Virus record (IMG/VR): IMGVR_UViG_3300020392_000093 | Coordinates: 1 to 22,067 of that record | Length of the DNA stretch: 22,067 nt | Strand: one strand, 5' to 3' | From: a virus | Shown here: in pieces, positions 14,180-21,881 of the stretch | Layout of the letters: the number at the start of each line of letters is the position of its first letter | Numbering within the stretch: position 1 is the first letter of the stretch | Translations under genes and position numbers: made by a program | The notes under the pieces: model-generated | Database searches by the model: none | What the model saw: only the letters and a program-made list of their open reading frames with translations | What the model was told of the DNA's origin: nothing

Positions 14180-17125
14180 TTAACCCAAGTCAAAAGTATT
14201 ATTGGTTGAATCAAATCTAACAGTACTAGATGAGAACTTCCTAATGATACCAGCATTATCAAATTTTAGATTATTTTTATCAAACGTATTGAATGTATCA
14301 TCAAATCTAGGTATCGAAGAACCACTAGTGCTTGTACCTTCATCAAACTTATTTATACTACTGTCAAATGTAATACCAGACTCACTGAAGTCAGTAAAGT
14401 ATTGACTAGAACTATCTCTGACAGTTTCATCACCACCAGAACCATCAAATTTAACGGTTGAACTATCAAATGTAATACTAGTATCACTCATTAATGTAGT
14501 AAATTGTGTTTCATCAAATCTTTCAGTTCCACTATCAAATGTTATAAATGTATTATCAAATGCATTAATTCTTCCACTACCAGAAACTATTATCATGCCA
14601 GGCGGTGGTACACTAATCCTTGTATTAAATGCAGCTTCTGGAATATGATAACTTTCACCATTATCGAAAGAAGTAATATTACTATCGAATGTAAGATTAG
14701 TTCTAGAAAATCCACCATCCACATTTCCTACAGTAACTTGGTCAATACGAATATCACCAAACTGCTCTATTGTAAATGATTCATCATTTATACCATCTAA
14801 ATTTGCAAGTCTTTTAATGCCTGGATAAAATGGTATATTGTCTGTGGAATTAGCACCAATCGCAAATGCATACTTTGGAAGATTGTCTAGGGTTGAGCCC
14901 ATCGCTCTTGGATTTCTTGCAACACCAACAATTACATTGTTTATTCTTGTGAGAGTTGTATCTCTAGTTGTATTTAATAATCCAGTATGACTATCAACAT
15001 CTCCAGCTGGAGATGCTCTTAGAGATGTTCCATCATCTACAGTTCCTAACCTTCTACCAAATACACTGGTGAATATTGTTCTGAATAGAGATGCAAGTTC
15101 TGGAGTAAATGAATCTACTGTCTGTGCAACAATTCCAGTTGTCGCACGACCAACAATCTCAACCTCACCAAATACATTCCAACCAGCTGGGTGAACAGTT
15201 GATTTGATTGCATCTCTCCATTCATTAATAGATTGACCAACACGAACAACATATGAATAGTCTTGATAAAAATTACTATCTTGAACTCTAATTATATCTT
15301 CTGAGACACGACCATCTGCACCAAAGAATTCACCAGAGGTATCTGCAACTGTTCCTACATTCGCAGTAGCACTTGCAATAGAAATATTTGCAATAGTACC
15401 AGAGGTACTACCAACTGCTATTGTATTTCCAACTTGTAGATTTGCAGTTGTGTTAATTGATATCAATTGTCTTGCAGTATCAAATGCAGTAATAGTTCCA
15501 GAGTGAGATGTTAAGTCAGTACCAGCTGTAAATGTACCACTAATATCTTTTAAGATTGCATGACGAAAAGGAATAATTGTGGGTGCAGAGTTATAGTTAA
15601 ATCCAAAGTTAGTAAACTCAAATGAATCTACACCACCAATACCAGAGTTAGAAGCTGCAAGTAACTTTGCACCACTACCATTTGCAGTTGTTATACCAGT
15701 TACAACTGGAAGTTTAGAGTATCCAGCACCTCTTGCAACTATTCTTACATCTGTAATCTCTCCAGCTTCTGTTCCAACACCAAGATTTGCAAAGGTGCCT
15801 GTTTCCAGAACAATCTTTGTACCTTCATAAGTATCTTGATAAAATGGTTGACTTGTTTCTTCAAGTGTGATATGGTCAGTCGCAGTCATTCCATATGCAG
15901 ATAAACTGCCTGTCTCTGGTGCAATACCACCACCAACAACTGCGACAGCAGCAGCTGCAGATACACCATCTGTATTACTATTATCTAAAGTTAGATTATC
16001 ACCCACTGCATAGTTTTGTCCAGCATCATCAATAATAATTTCATCAACCACACCTCTGGTAACAGTTTGTACTTTTGCAGTAGCTGTTTGACTACCAGTA
16101 GCAGATAGATTTACAACTTGGTCAACAGTATAATACGAACCTTGATTTGTTGAAGAACTTCCAGTAATAATTGAATATGGTGTAAATGAAACATCTTGGT
16201 CTGTAACTGTGGATGTTCCTCTCACTGTTTCTCCAGTTACAAATGTTCCAGAAAAAGTTTCTTCATCAAGTTCTAACTCAACAATATTTGTTTGAGCTTC
16301 TCTAAATGAAACAGTCGATACTACAATTCCAGTTGCACCAGAAGTTTGACCACGAATAGATTGTCCAATAAGTTCAGATGCAACACCAGTAACAAGATTA
16401 ACTCTCATTATTTTTCTGGTTGTCCACTTACCATCAGAAACACGAAGCATATTATCAGTTGGATAAGATATTCTAGGTTCTTCATTTAGAAGTAATCTAA
16501 AAAATAACTCATGACCTTTTTTTGTACCTTTCGCAAGGTAAAGGTCACGAATATTTTTTACTAGTTTTCTTTTATCAACTCCAGCATCAACATTATCAAT
16601 AATACCTTCAAGAAAAGAATCTCTAAATCTATCTAAGAATGTATATAAAGTTGCGTCAACATTTGAATAGTTAAGTAGTTGTTGAATACTTGAAACTGGA
16701 TTTGGTCTATAAGTTTCAAGTGTACCAGATGCGTTAGAGGTTGCACCACTAACTATTTCTCCTATAATAAAACGAGTTTGAGATGTTACAAATAATCTTT
16801 TATTATCATCTACATCATCAACTAAAACTTTTGCAGTTGCACCAGATGTTTGACCAGTAACAGTTTCACCAACTTCAAATTTTACTTCAGAGTCTTCCAG
16901 AACAATTTGGTCACCATTTTCATCTAATACAAAATTTACTGATTGTGTTTCTTCTCTAAGATAGTTATTAATTTCACTAAAAGTAATTTCTGCACTTTCT
17001 AGAAACTGATAGTAAAATTTTACAAACTGAGAAAATACTGGATGGTCTGCCTGAATAAACTCTGGCAGTTGAGTTTGGATATGATTTGATACTTTGTTAT
17101 TTAAAACATTATCATTATTGGCCAT
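14180..17125 (-). CDS. gp7: Baseplate wedge protein, gp7-like (lacks the T4 N-terminal half)
   Basis: This 981-residue protein aligns by eye with the C-terminal half of T4 gp7. HPVFSQFVKFYYQFLESAE (~28-46) parallels T4 NFEAFCEAYIQYL. KLVKNIRDLYLAKGTKKGHE and FFRLLLNEEPRI (188-219) parallel the T4 segment DFYSTKGIEASYKFLFKVLYNEE. The segment SYVVRVGQSINEWRDAIKST, then VHPAGW (~625-650), parallels YYVMKIKSNLPSSRWKSDVI, then RFVHPVGF. gp7 is the large wedge component to which gp10, gp8 and gp6 bind, and the gene follows gp6 here as in T4. The T4 N-terminal region is absent. Instead there are several GE-x-[VI]-x-G-x-TSGA modules (83-100, 118-135, 252-270) and a C-terminal heptad FD repeat (813-978). 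The start overlaps no gene and lies 2 bp after gp6. Confidence 0.82.
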   Translation of the reverse strand: MANNDNVLNNKVSNHIQTQLPEFIQADHPVFSQFVKFYYQFLESAEITFSEINNYLREETQSVNFVLDENGDQIVLEDSEVKFEVGETVTGQTSGATAKVLVDDVDDNKRLFVTSQTRFIIGEIVSGATSNASGTLETYRPNPVSSIQQLLNYSNVDATLYTFLDRFRDSFLEGIIDNVDAGVDKRKLVKNIRDLYLAKGTKKGHELFFRLLLNEEPRISYPTDNMLRVSDGKWTTRKIMRVNLVTGVASELIGQSIRGQTSGATGIVVSTVSFREAQTNIVELELDEETFSGTFVTGETVRGTSTVTDQDVSFTPYSIITGSSSTNQGSYYTVDQVVNLSATGSQTATAKVQTVTRGVVDEIIIDDAGQNYAVGDNLTLDNSNTDGVSAAAAVAVVGGGIAPETGSLSAYGMTATDHITLEETSQPFYQDTYEGTKIVLETGTFANLGVGTEAGEITDVRIVARGAGYSKLPVVTGITTANGSGAKLLAASNSGIGGVDSFEFTNFGFNYNSAPTIIPFRHAILKDISGTFTAGTDLTSHSGTITAFDTARQLISINTTANLQVGNTIAVGSTSGTIANISIASATANVGTVADTSGEFFGADGRVSEDIIRVQDSNFYQDYSYVVRVGQSINEWRDAIKSTVHPAGWNVFGEVEIVGRATTGIVAQTVDSFTPELASLFRTIFTSVFGRRLGTVDDGTSLRASPAGDVDSHTGLLNTTRDTTLTRINNVIVGVARNPRAMGSTLDNLPKYAFAIGANSTDNIPFYPGIKRLANLDGINDESFTIEQFGDIRIDQVTVGNVDGGFSRTNLTFDSNITSFDNGESYHIPEAAFNTRISVPPPGMIIVSGSGRINAFDNTFITFDSGTERFDETQFTTLMSDTSITFDSSTVKFDGSGGDETVRDSSSQYFTDFSESGITFDSSINKFDEGTSTSGSSIPRFDDTFNTFDKNNLKFDNAGIIRKFSSSTVRFDSTNNTFDLG
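14189..14689 (-). repeat. Heptad FD protein repeat encoded at the 3' end of gp7
   Basis: Codons for about 14 Phe-Asp pairs occur in the last ~165 codons of the gp7-like gene. Many are spaced exactly seven residues Phe to Phe: FDSNITSFD, FDNTFITFD, FDSGTERFD, FDSSTVKFD, FDSSINKFD, FDDTFNTFD, FDKNNLKFD, FDSTNNTFD. The pairs are interrupted by short linkers. The repeats are divergent at DNA level (TTTGAT/TTCGAT/TTTGAC), so this is a protein-level repeat rather than a recent satellite. Confidence 0.8.
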
Positions 17126-17127
17126 AA

Positions 17128-19080
17128 CTAGTATCCACTAGAACTACTTGACGAACTTGAACTTGAAGAACTTGTTGAACTTGTTGATGATGAAGATGCA
17201 GCTGAACTTGCACCAGTATATGAACTTGCAGTAGATACTCCAACCCCAGCAGATGCACTACCAGTTGCAATCGTATCTACAGCTGCAGAAATTATAGTAT
17301 TATTTAAATCAATCTCTAACACTTGATTTCTCACTGCAATAACATCATTTGATTCTGGTCTTACAATCAATCTAATTTTTGTAGAAGTTGCACCATCTAC
17401 ATTTGAAACAGAGGATATGTTAAGAGATGTTAAGACTATTTCACCAGTAACATAATCAATTGTTCCAGCTGTATTATCAACATATATTTTTGTAGTTCCA
17501 CCAACAACATAATACATTCTTGCATTTCCATCACCATCATCATTTAGAAACATTTCGTTTGTATTATCAGAAATAAAGAAACCAGTAGATTCTAAAATAC
17601 CACCAAGTTCTTTATTGTGACCAGCGTGTGGATTGTGTAATGCATTATTAAATGGGATAGTGTATTTTGTTGGAGTTCCTATTGTTGGAGTAAAATCTTT
17701 ACTTAATTCTACTGTTGTAATATTAGAAGTAATTGCATCATCAGTCGCATCTATTAGTCTGGTAAATGCAGAGTGTCTAAATGCACCATCAAACTTTGTA
17801 AGGTTGTCTGTATTAAAATTTGTAACTGTTGTCACAACATTTGACTCTAGAGTTTCTTTTGGTTTAATTGTATTTTTAGAGTTATAGGTAAATGTAACAC
17901 CAAGTCTTAACTTAGTATACTCTGGGTCAACCACCACTGGCGTTACGGATGCAATGGTATATGTATTCTTCAAATCATTCACAATTTGATTTTTTGCAGA
18001 CGCAGTGACAGAACCAGATATCGGAACAATAGAAATATAAACTCTTCCAAATACTGGAACATCATTATCCTCACCACCATACACTTGAACAGATTTTGCA
18101 TTTGCATAAACCTTTGGAACAATCGCTTTAAAATCATTAACTGTAACTGCACGACCTTGAGCTGCGTAATCAAGAGGTGCATTAAATTTTATAGATTGTA
18201 TACTTTCTTTTTCTGCGCCACCAGATGCATTTGATACTGTTGTTGTAGTAACATCAGTGATACCAGAAATAGTTGCAGTTGTACTAAAAGAACTTGCACC
18301 ATTTGTTTTTGTTTTATTTGTAACAACATATCTTAAACGAACAATGTTTCCATCAGATAGTGCCTTACCAGTAATACCATCTCCAAAGTAAACTTCAAAC
18401 TTACCATCAACACTTTCTTGCAAAAAGTAAACATTTGAATTAGCATTTACTTGAGTATTATCTAATGCTTGTGTAAATGTTGTTGAAGATGTAGAACTTG
18501 AATTATCAAACACATCAACAAGTAAAGTTGTTGTATCTCCATTCTCATCATTTACATAAAATTTTTGGTCTACATTTTTATTATCTACCGTATAACGATT
18601 TGTTACATATGTTCCTTCATGGATAGGAATATTAGAAAATGTTAAAACACCATTTACAGTTAACGCAGTATGTTCTGAAACTGTAACAAATTGATAATTT
18701 ACATCATCAAGGACTGTGGTAAAAATTGTTCCCACTGGAATAGTTGCAGAAGTCAATCCACCAAAATTGTTAAGAGTTATATTTACATTTGCAACAGGAG
18801 CTCTTGCAGAGTTAGGAATATATCCTAAAGTCTTTGCATGAGAAACTACAGAAGAACGAACAGATGCAGTATCAAGAAATGACTCATTTGCAACCATATT
18901 CATATTCATTGCAAGATAGTGAGTGTTATATGCAAGAACATCTAACAATGCACTCATACCAGAACCTTCAAAGTCATAGTCTGTAAACTCACTCTGGTTA
19001 CGCATAAATGTTTTTAGATTACCTTTGATATCATCAAAGTCTAAATCTGTTACGTCTAATCTTTTTTCTGTAGTTGCCAT
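17128..19080 (-). CDS. gp6: Baseplate wedge protein gp6
   Basis: The N-terminus contains QSEFTDYDFEGSGMSALLDV and LAYNTHYLAMN (residues 29-59), almost the same as T4 gp6 NEFLDYDFEGS...LLAYNT, followed by ESFLDTASVRSSVVSHAKTL and GYIPNSARAP. gp6 dimers form the continuous ring that joins the six wedges and clamps gp7 and gp25. The length (650) is close to T4 gp6 (660). The last ~45 residues are an unusual Ser-rich tail ending in a long serine run and GY. That tail is encoded by mixed AGT/TCA/TCT/TCG codons, so it is not simple slippage. The start shares one base with the gp25 stop (TAATG). Confidence 0.95.
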   Translation of the reverse strand: MATTEKRLDVTDLDFDDIKGNLKTFMRNQSEFTDYDFEGSGMSALLDVLAYNTHYLAMNMNMVANESFLDTASVRSSVVSHAKTLGYIPNSARAPVANVNITLNNFGGLTSATIPVGTIFTTVLDDVNYQFVTVSEHTALTVNGVLTFSNIPIHEGTYVTNRYTVDNKNVDQKFYVNDENGDTTTLLVDVFDNSSSTSSTTFTQALDNTQVNANSNVYFLQESVDGKFEVYFGDGITGKALSDGNIVRLRYVVTNKTKTNGASSFSTTATISGITDVTTTTVSNASGGAEKESIQSIKFNAPLDYAAQGRAVTVNDFKAIVPKVYANAKSVQVYGGEDNDVPVFGRVYISIVPISGSVTASAKNQIVNDLKNTYTIASVTPVVVDPEYTKLRLGVTFTYNSKNTIKPKETLESNVVTTVTNFNTDNLTKFDGAFRHSAFTRLIDATDDAITSNITTVELSKDFTPTIGTPTKYTIPFNNALHNPHAGHNKELGGILESTGFFISDNTNEMFLNDDGDGNARMYYVVGGTTKIYVDNTAGTIDYVTGEIVLTSLNISSVSNVDGATSTKIRLIVRPESNDVIAVRNQVLEIDLNNTIISAAVDTIATGSASAGVGVSTASSYTGASSAASSSSTSSTSSSSSSSSSSSSGY

Positions 19081-19520
19081 TATCGTAATCTCTCTAATGT
19101 AAATGATAAATCAACAAGTTCTGTAGGTGCATTTTGAATATAAAATTGAACAGTACATTCATATTGATTTTCATCAAACCTTGGTATAACTTCAACTGAA
19201 ATAAGAAGCGCTCTAGGTTCAAAATTCGTTATTATATCTGTTATGTGTCTTTGTAATGCTTGTGCAGTAAACGGAGTCATATTTTCAAATAACATATCAC
19301 GAACACCAGATGCAATTTCTGGATGAAAAGGTTTTTCGTATTGACCAATTTGAACTAAGTTACGCACACTTCTTTTTACTGCAGCTGCATCTGTCAAGAT
19401 ATTAAGTTTCTTGGTAACTGGATGTCTACCAAAGTTAAGATTTAAATCTTTATATATTTTTACAGAACGAGGAGAGTCATTAGTTCTCTCTGCATCTCTA
19501 TATGCTGGTTGTATTGCCAT
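19080..19520 (-). CDS. gp25: Baseplate wedge protein gp25
   Basis: This 146-residue protein has the gp25/TssE fold signature. HPEIASGVRDMLFENMTPF (66-84) is followed by the family's E-P-R motif at residues 101-103 (ITNFEPRALLISVEVIP). gp25 binds gp6 and gp53 in the baseplate core and nucleates sheath polymerisation; the EPR motif is the contact loop in gp25/TssE proteins. The length is close to T4 gp25 (132). The gene lies between the small lipobox-like gene and gp6 and overlaps each by one base (TAATG), so the three are translationally coupled and equimolar production is plausible. Confidence 0.95.
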   Translation of the reverse strand: MAIQPAYRDAERTNDSPRSVKIYKDLNLNFGRHPVTKKLNILTDAAAVKRSVRNLVQIGQYEKPFHPEIASGVRDMLFENMTPFTAQALQRHITDIITNFEPRALLISVEVIPRFDENQYECTVQFYIQNAPTELVDLSFTLERLR

Positions 19521-19708
19521 TATGTTTCTTGACTCCCTAAAGGTCTACATTGATAATCAATTGTTTTCCAGTGACCATCTTTCATAACTTCAAGTTCTGT
19601 TTTTAGAACAACACATTCATTCTTATTATCAAAGAACTGAACATTCTGGTATAAACATTCCGTATCAGAAAAACACGCAGTTAATAATAAAGTCCAAATA
19701 ACTTCCAT
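19520..19708 (-). CDS. Small Cys-containing protein with lipobox-like N-terminus (62 aa)
   Basis: The sequence begins MEVIWTLLLTAC. The LLTAC stretch fits a lipoprotein lipobox (L-T-A-C12), but the region before it is very short and has no basic residue, so processing is uncertain. Three further cysteines (C18, C32, C54) could form disulphides if the protein is exported. The body (QNVQFFDNKNECVVLKTELE) is polar. A ribosome site AGAGGAT precedes the ATG. The gene sits between gp5 and gp25, where T4-like cyanophages often carry a small unknown gene. Possible roles include a spanin- or envelope-associated factor, or a baseplate accessory protein. None can be proved from sequence. Confidence 0.6.
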   Translation of the reverse strand: MEVIWTLLLTACFSDTECLYQNVQFFDNKNECVVLKTELEVMKDGHWKTIDYQCRPLGSQET

Positions 19709-19723
19709 ACTATCCTCTATCTT

Positions 19724-19731
19724 TATTTATA
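19724..19731 (-). promoter_or_regulatory. T4-type late promoter TATAAATA overlapping the gp5 stop codon
   Basis: On the minus strand the last gp5 codon and stop read GTA TAA, and with ATA following they form an exact TATAAATA. Transcription would start near 19718, about 10 bases before the ATG of the 62-aa gene at 19708, leaving the AGAGGAT ribosome site in the leader. Promoter and stop codon thus share bases. It would let the 62-aa/gp25/gp6/gp7 segment be transcribed independently of gp5. Confidence 0.55.
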
Positions 19732-21766
19732 CGAACCAACCAGCTGCTTTGAGTGTTGGTTTCGCCCATCCGTATTGAGAACGTCTAGAACCAGAAGGCC
19801 CCCATTGTCTCGTTCCACCCAAGTCACAATGTATAAAATTCGCACCACTACTAGAACTAAAATATAATCCTAAACCTTTAATACCAGCGGCCGCCGCTTT
19901 TCGTATGAAGTCTAATCTTTGTTCTTTTGTAGTATTACTCATTACTACATCACACGCAAGACCTTGTTGGTGTACACTTTTCTTTGCACCACCAACCTTT
20001 TTATTATATGCTGGTGAACGATACGCACTTGTAATTGTTAAAGTAGAACCGTAAGACTCTGCAAGTTCTTCAAGTATTCTTCCTAGTTGTGGACTTATCC
20101 TTGGGTCAGTATGCGATAAAAATCTAAGTCTATCTTCTAAGTTATGACCAAACTCTTTTGTATATGGGTCAAACTCTGAACCACCAGTATAACTTTCTTG
20201 ATTAAGAGAACCACCACTATCAATAGGCCCAGCTTCACCAGTTACAGGCGAAGTTCCACCTCCACCACCATCACCATATTCAATACCTTCATTTGTATCT
20301 GGGTCAATACCATTTGCAATTTCAACTTCACGACCATCAGAGATTGCACGAGCTTGTGTTGCATCCATGTTTAGGTTATCTAAACCATATGCACTTCTAA
20401 CTGTTTCTACTGGGTCTAAATCTACTTCAAGTAAATCAGACTCAGTGAACTCTGTAGGTTCTGTCATTGAACCAGCATTAGTACCAATCTTAACAGAGTT
20501 AGATGCAGCTTCAATTTTATTAGAACCATCAGAACCAGAAATACCAGCAGGGTCATCACCAGTATCAACTTGGTCATCTAATCTAGCCGCACCTTTTGTA
20601 CCTTGGTTCATATTAATAGTTGTACCATCAATTGTAATATCAGTACCACTATCCAAATCATAAGTAGTTCCGATACGAATAGTAGATGACTCTGTTATGT
20701 TCTGTTCGTAAGTAGTTCCTATAAACTCTTCAACCTTTGTTGCATAGTTTCTTGTGATATCTGATTTGATATGTTCATTAAACTTTTCACCAAAGATGTT
20801 TGTAACTGTATGGTCAACTGAAGTTGTTTTGAAACCATTCTTGACAATCTCTTTTGAGAAACCTTCATCAGTTCCACCACACATAACTTGTTCTGTCTTG
20901 TTACCTTGTACTAAAAGATTCATATCTCCATCAACTTGGATGTTCCAATCTTTCTTGACGTACATATTACAATTAGACTCTACCGTGATATTACAGTTAC
21001 CACCAACAAACAAATGGTCTGAACCAGCAACGACATGATACCCATCACCAACAATCTTTACAGTTCTATTTCCACCACCATCAATCTCATAGAAAGTTCC
21101 AGCTCTGTGGTACTCATGAATTCTTTCATTCTTCTCTGTATCATCATATTCTTTGATATGACCACTTTCAGATTCCATCACATGGTTCAAAGGATATTCC
21201 GCTTGGTACGCAGATGTTGGTTCTGCAAATGGAACTCCGCCTGCAACTGGAATATTAATATAGTTTGCTTGGTCAGTCGCTTTTGTGGTTAACATCTTGT
21301 GACTAAAACCAGTTTCATTTCTTGCAAGTCTGTTTACATCAGACTCATTAATACTGTGGTCACTTGAAGAAAGTGGAGTTGGTGGATACTTAGAAATATT
21401 TTCATCATCATCTCTGGGTCTTGGGTCATGAAAACCAAAGTTTGGATTCCCTGCTTGATTTGGTACACCAGGCAATGTTCCGATAACAATAGGTTCTTGC
21501 AGTGTTTCTGCATCACGAAAGAAACCAACAACCCAAGTTCCTTCAACCATAAATCCAGGCGTATCTCCCCAACCAGACATAGCTGGAGTATGAACATTTT
21601 GCATTACCCACGCCCAAGGTAAGTCCTCAGTGGGTATTTTTACTTTATTGTCTGTATGATATCCTACGCAACGAACACGAACACGACCTAGTTTTGTTGG
21701 GTCATTTCTATCTTCAACAACACCAGTAAACCATACAAATCCATCTTGACCTTGAAAGTTTTCCAT
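19727..21766 (-). CDS. gp5: Baseplate hub / needle protein gp5 with C-terminal M15 peptidase
   Basis: Residues ~10-105 are the gp5 OB-fold: FTGVVEDRNDPTKLGRVRVR, KIPTEDLPWAWVMQ, MSGWG, and VEGTWVVGFF (T4: FVGVVEDRMDPLKLGRVRVR). Residues ~185-330 match the start and prism region of the T4 needle (YPLNHVMESESGHIKEYDDT, then repeats such as NCNITVESNCNMYVKKDWNI). The T4 lysozyme domain that separates these parts is absent. Instead, residues ~545-679 form an M15-type D,L/D,D-peptidase: AYRSPAYNKKVGG, then SVHQQGLACDV with zinc ligands H599 and D606, and FIHCDLG with H646. It would cut peptide cross-links of host peptidoglycan during tail penetration. A Gly/Ser-rich linker (~500-530) joins needle and peptidase. 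No Shine-Dalgarno is visible before the ATG. Confidence 0.93.
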   Translation of the reverse strand: MENFQGQDGFVWFTGVVEDRNDPTKLGRVRVRCVGYHTDNKVKIPTEDLPWAWVMQNVHTPAMSGWGDTPGFMVEGTWVVGFFRDAETLQEPIVIGTLPGVPNQAGNPNFGFHDPRPRDDDENISKYPPTPLSSSDHSINESDVNRLARNETGFSHKMLTTKATDQANYINIPVAGGVPFAEPTSAYQAEYPLNHVMESESGHIKEYDDTEKNERIHEYHRAGTFYEIDGGGNRTVKIVGDGYHVVAGSDHLFVGGNCNITVESNCNMYVKKDWNIQVDGDMNLLVQGNKTEQVMCGGTDEGFSKEIVKNGFKTTSVDHTVTNIFGEKFNEHIKSDITRNYATKVEEFIGTTYEQNITESSTIRIGTTYDLDSGTDITIDGTTINMNQGTKGAARLDDQVDTGDDPAGISGSDGSNKIEAASNSVKIGTNAGSMTEPTEFTESDLLEVDLDPVETVRSAYGLDNLNMDATQARAISDGREVEIANGIDPDTNEGIEYGDGGGGGTSPVTGEAGPIDSGGSLNQESYTGGSEFDPYTKEFGHNLEDRLRFLSHTDPRISPQLGRILEELAESYGSTLTITSAYRSPAYNKKVGGAKKSVHQQGLACDVVMSNTTKEQRLDFIRKAAAAGIKGLGLYFSSSSGANFIHCDLGGTRQWGPSGSRRSQYGWAKPTLKAAGWFV

Positions 21767-21781
21767 AGAGTTATTTATAGT
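21752..21781 (+). promoter_or_regulatory. Sigma70-like promoter for the riboswitch-peptide unit
   Basis: TTGAAA (21752-21757; five of six to TTGACA) and TATAGT (21776-21781; five of six to TATAAT) are separated by 18 bp. Transcription would begin near 21788, about 10 bases before the aptamer, which is a sensible start for a riboswitch leader. The -35 lies inside the gp5 coding region on the opposite strand and the -10 overlaps gp5's late-promoter octamer. Not experimentally supported. Confidence 0.5.
21772..21779 (-). promoter_or_regulatory. T4-type late promoter TATAAATA abutting gp5
   Basis: An exact TATAAATA on the minus strand is followed by ACTCT and then the gp5 ATG. In T4 late promoters the octamer spans about -13 to -6, so the predicted transcription start falls on or next to the A of the start codon. 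This would make the gp5 message leaderless or nearly so. Confidence 0.55.
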
Positions 21782-21797
21782 ACTAAATAGTATTAAT

Positions 21798-21846
21798 CGT
21801 TCAACTCACTAAGAGTCGGAAGTACCCATCATAGGGGAAGGAACGC
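21798..21846 (+). promoter_or_regulatory. Glutamine riboswitch aptamer (glnA / Downstream-peptide type)
   Basis: The RNA folds into the three-stem junction of glutamine aptamers. P1 is CGTTC (21798-21802) with GAACG (21841-21845). P2 is ACTC (21804-21807) with GAGT (21813-21816), loop ACTAA. P3 is CCC (21825-21827) with GGG (21834-21836), loop ATCATA. The junction carries the near-invariant strings CGGAAGTA (21817-21824) and GAAGGAACGC (21837-21846) known from glnA and Downstream-peptide RNAs. A possible pseudoknot pairs TAAG (21810-21813) with CTTA (21848-21851). It sits just downstream of a sigma70-like promoter and upstream of a 34-codon gene, the genomic setting that gave Downstream-peptide RNAs their name. 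Glutamine binding is established for this class, not shown here. Whether it turns expression on or off cannot be read from sequence. Confidence 0.85.
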
Positions 21847-21881
21847 ACTTAACTTTTGGTAATAATCGAAAGGAGAGTGTT

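Noticed and set aside
14350-14357. Exact TATAAATA on the minus strand inside gp7
   Set aside because: It is explained by codons for Ser-Ile-Asn-Lys within the FD repeat, is far from any start codon, and has no nearby ribosome site.
14504-14779. Plus-strand frame with Ile/Ser/Cys-rich product opposite the FD repeats
   Set aside because: It is the antisense image of the repeated TTTGAT codons, with no initiation signal.
21783-21789. CTAAATA on the plus strand, possible late-promoter variant for the peptide gene
   Set aside because: It matches only seven bases, and a transcript from it would begin close to or inside the 5' strand of aptamer stem P1, breaking the riboswitch.
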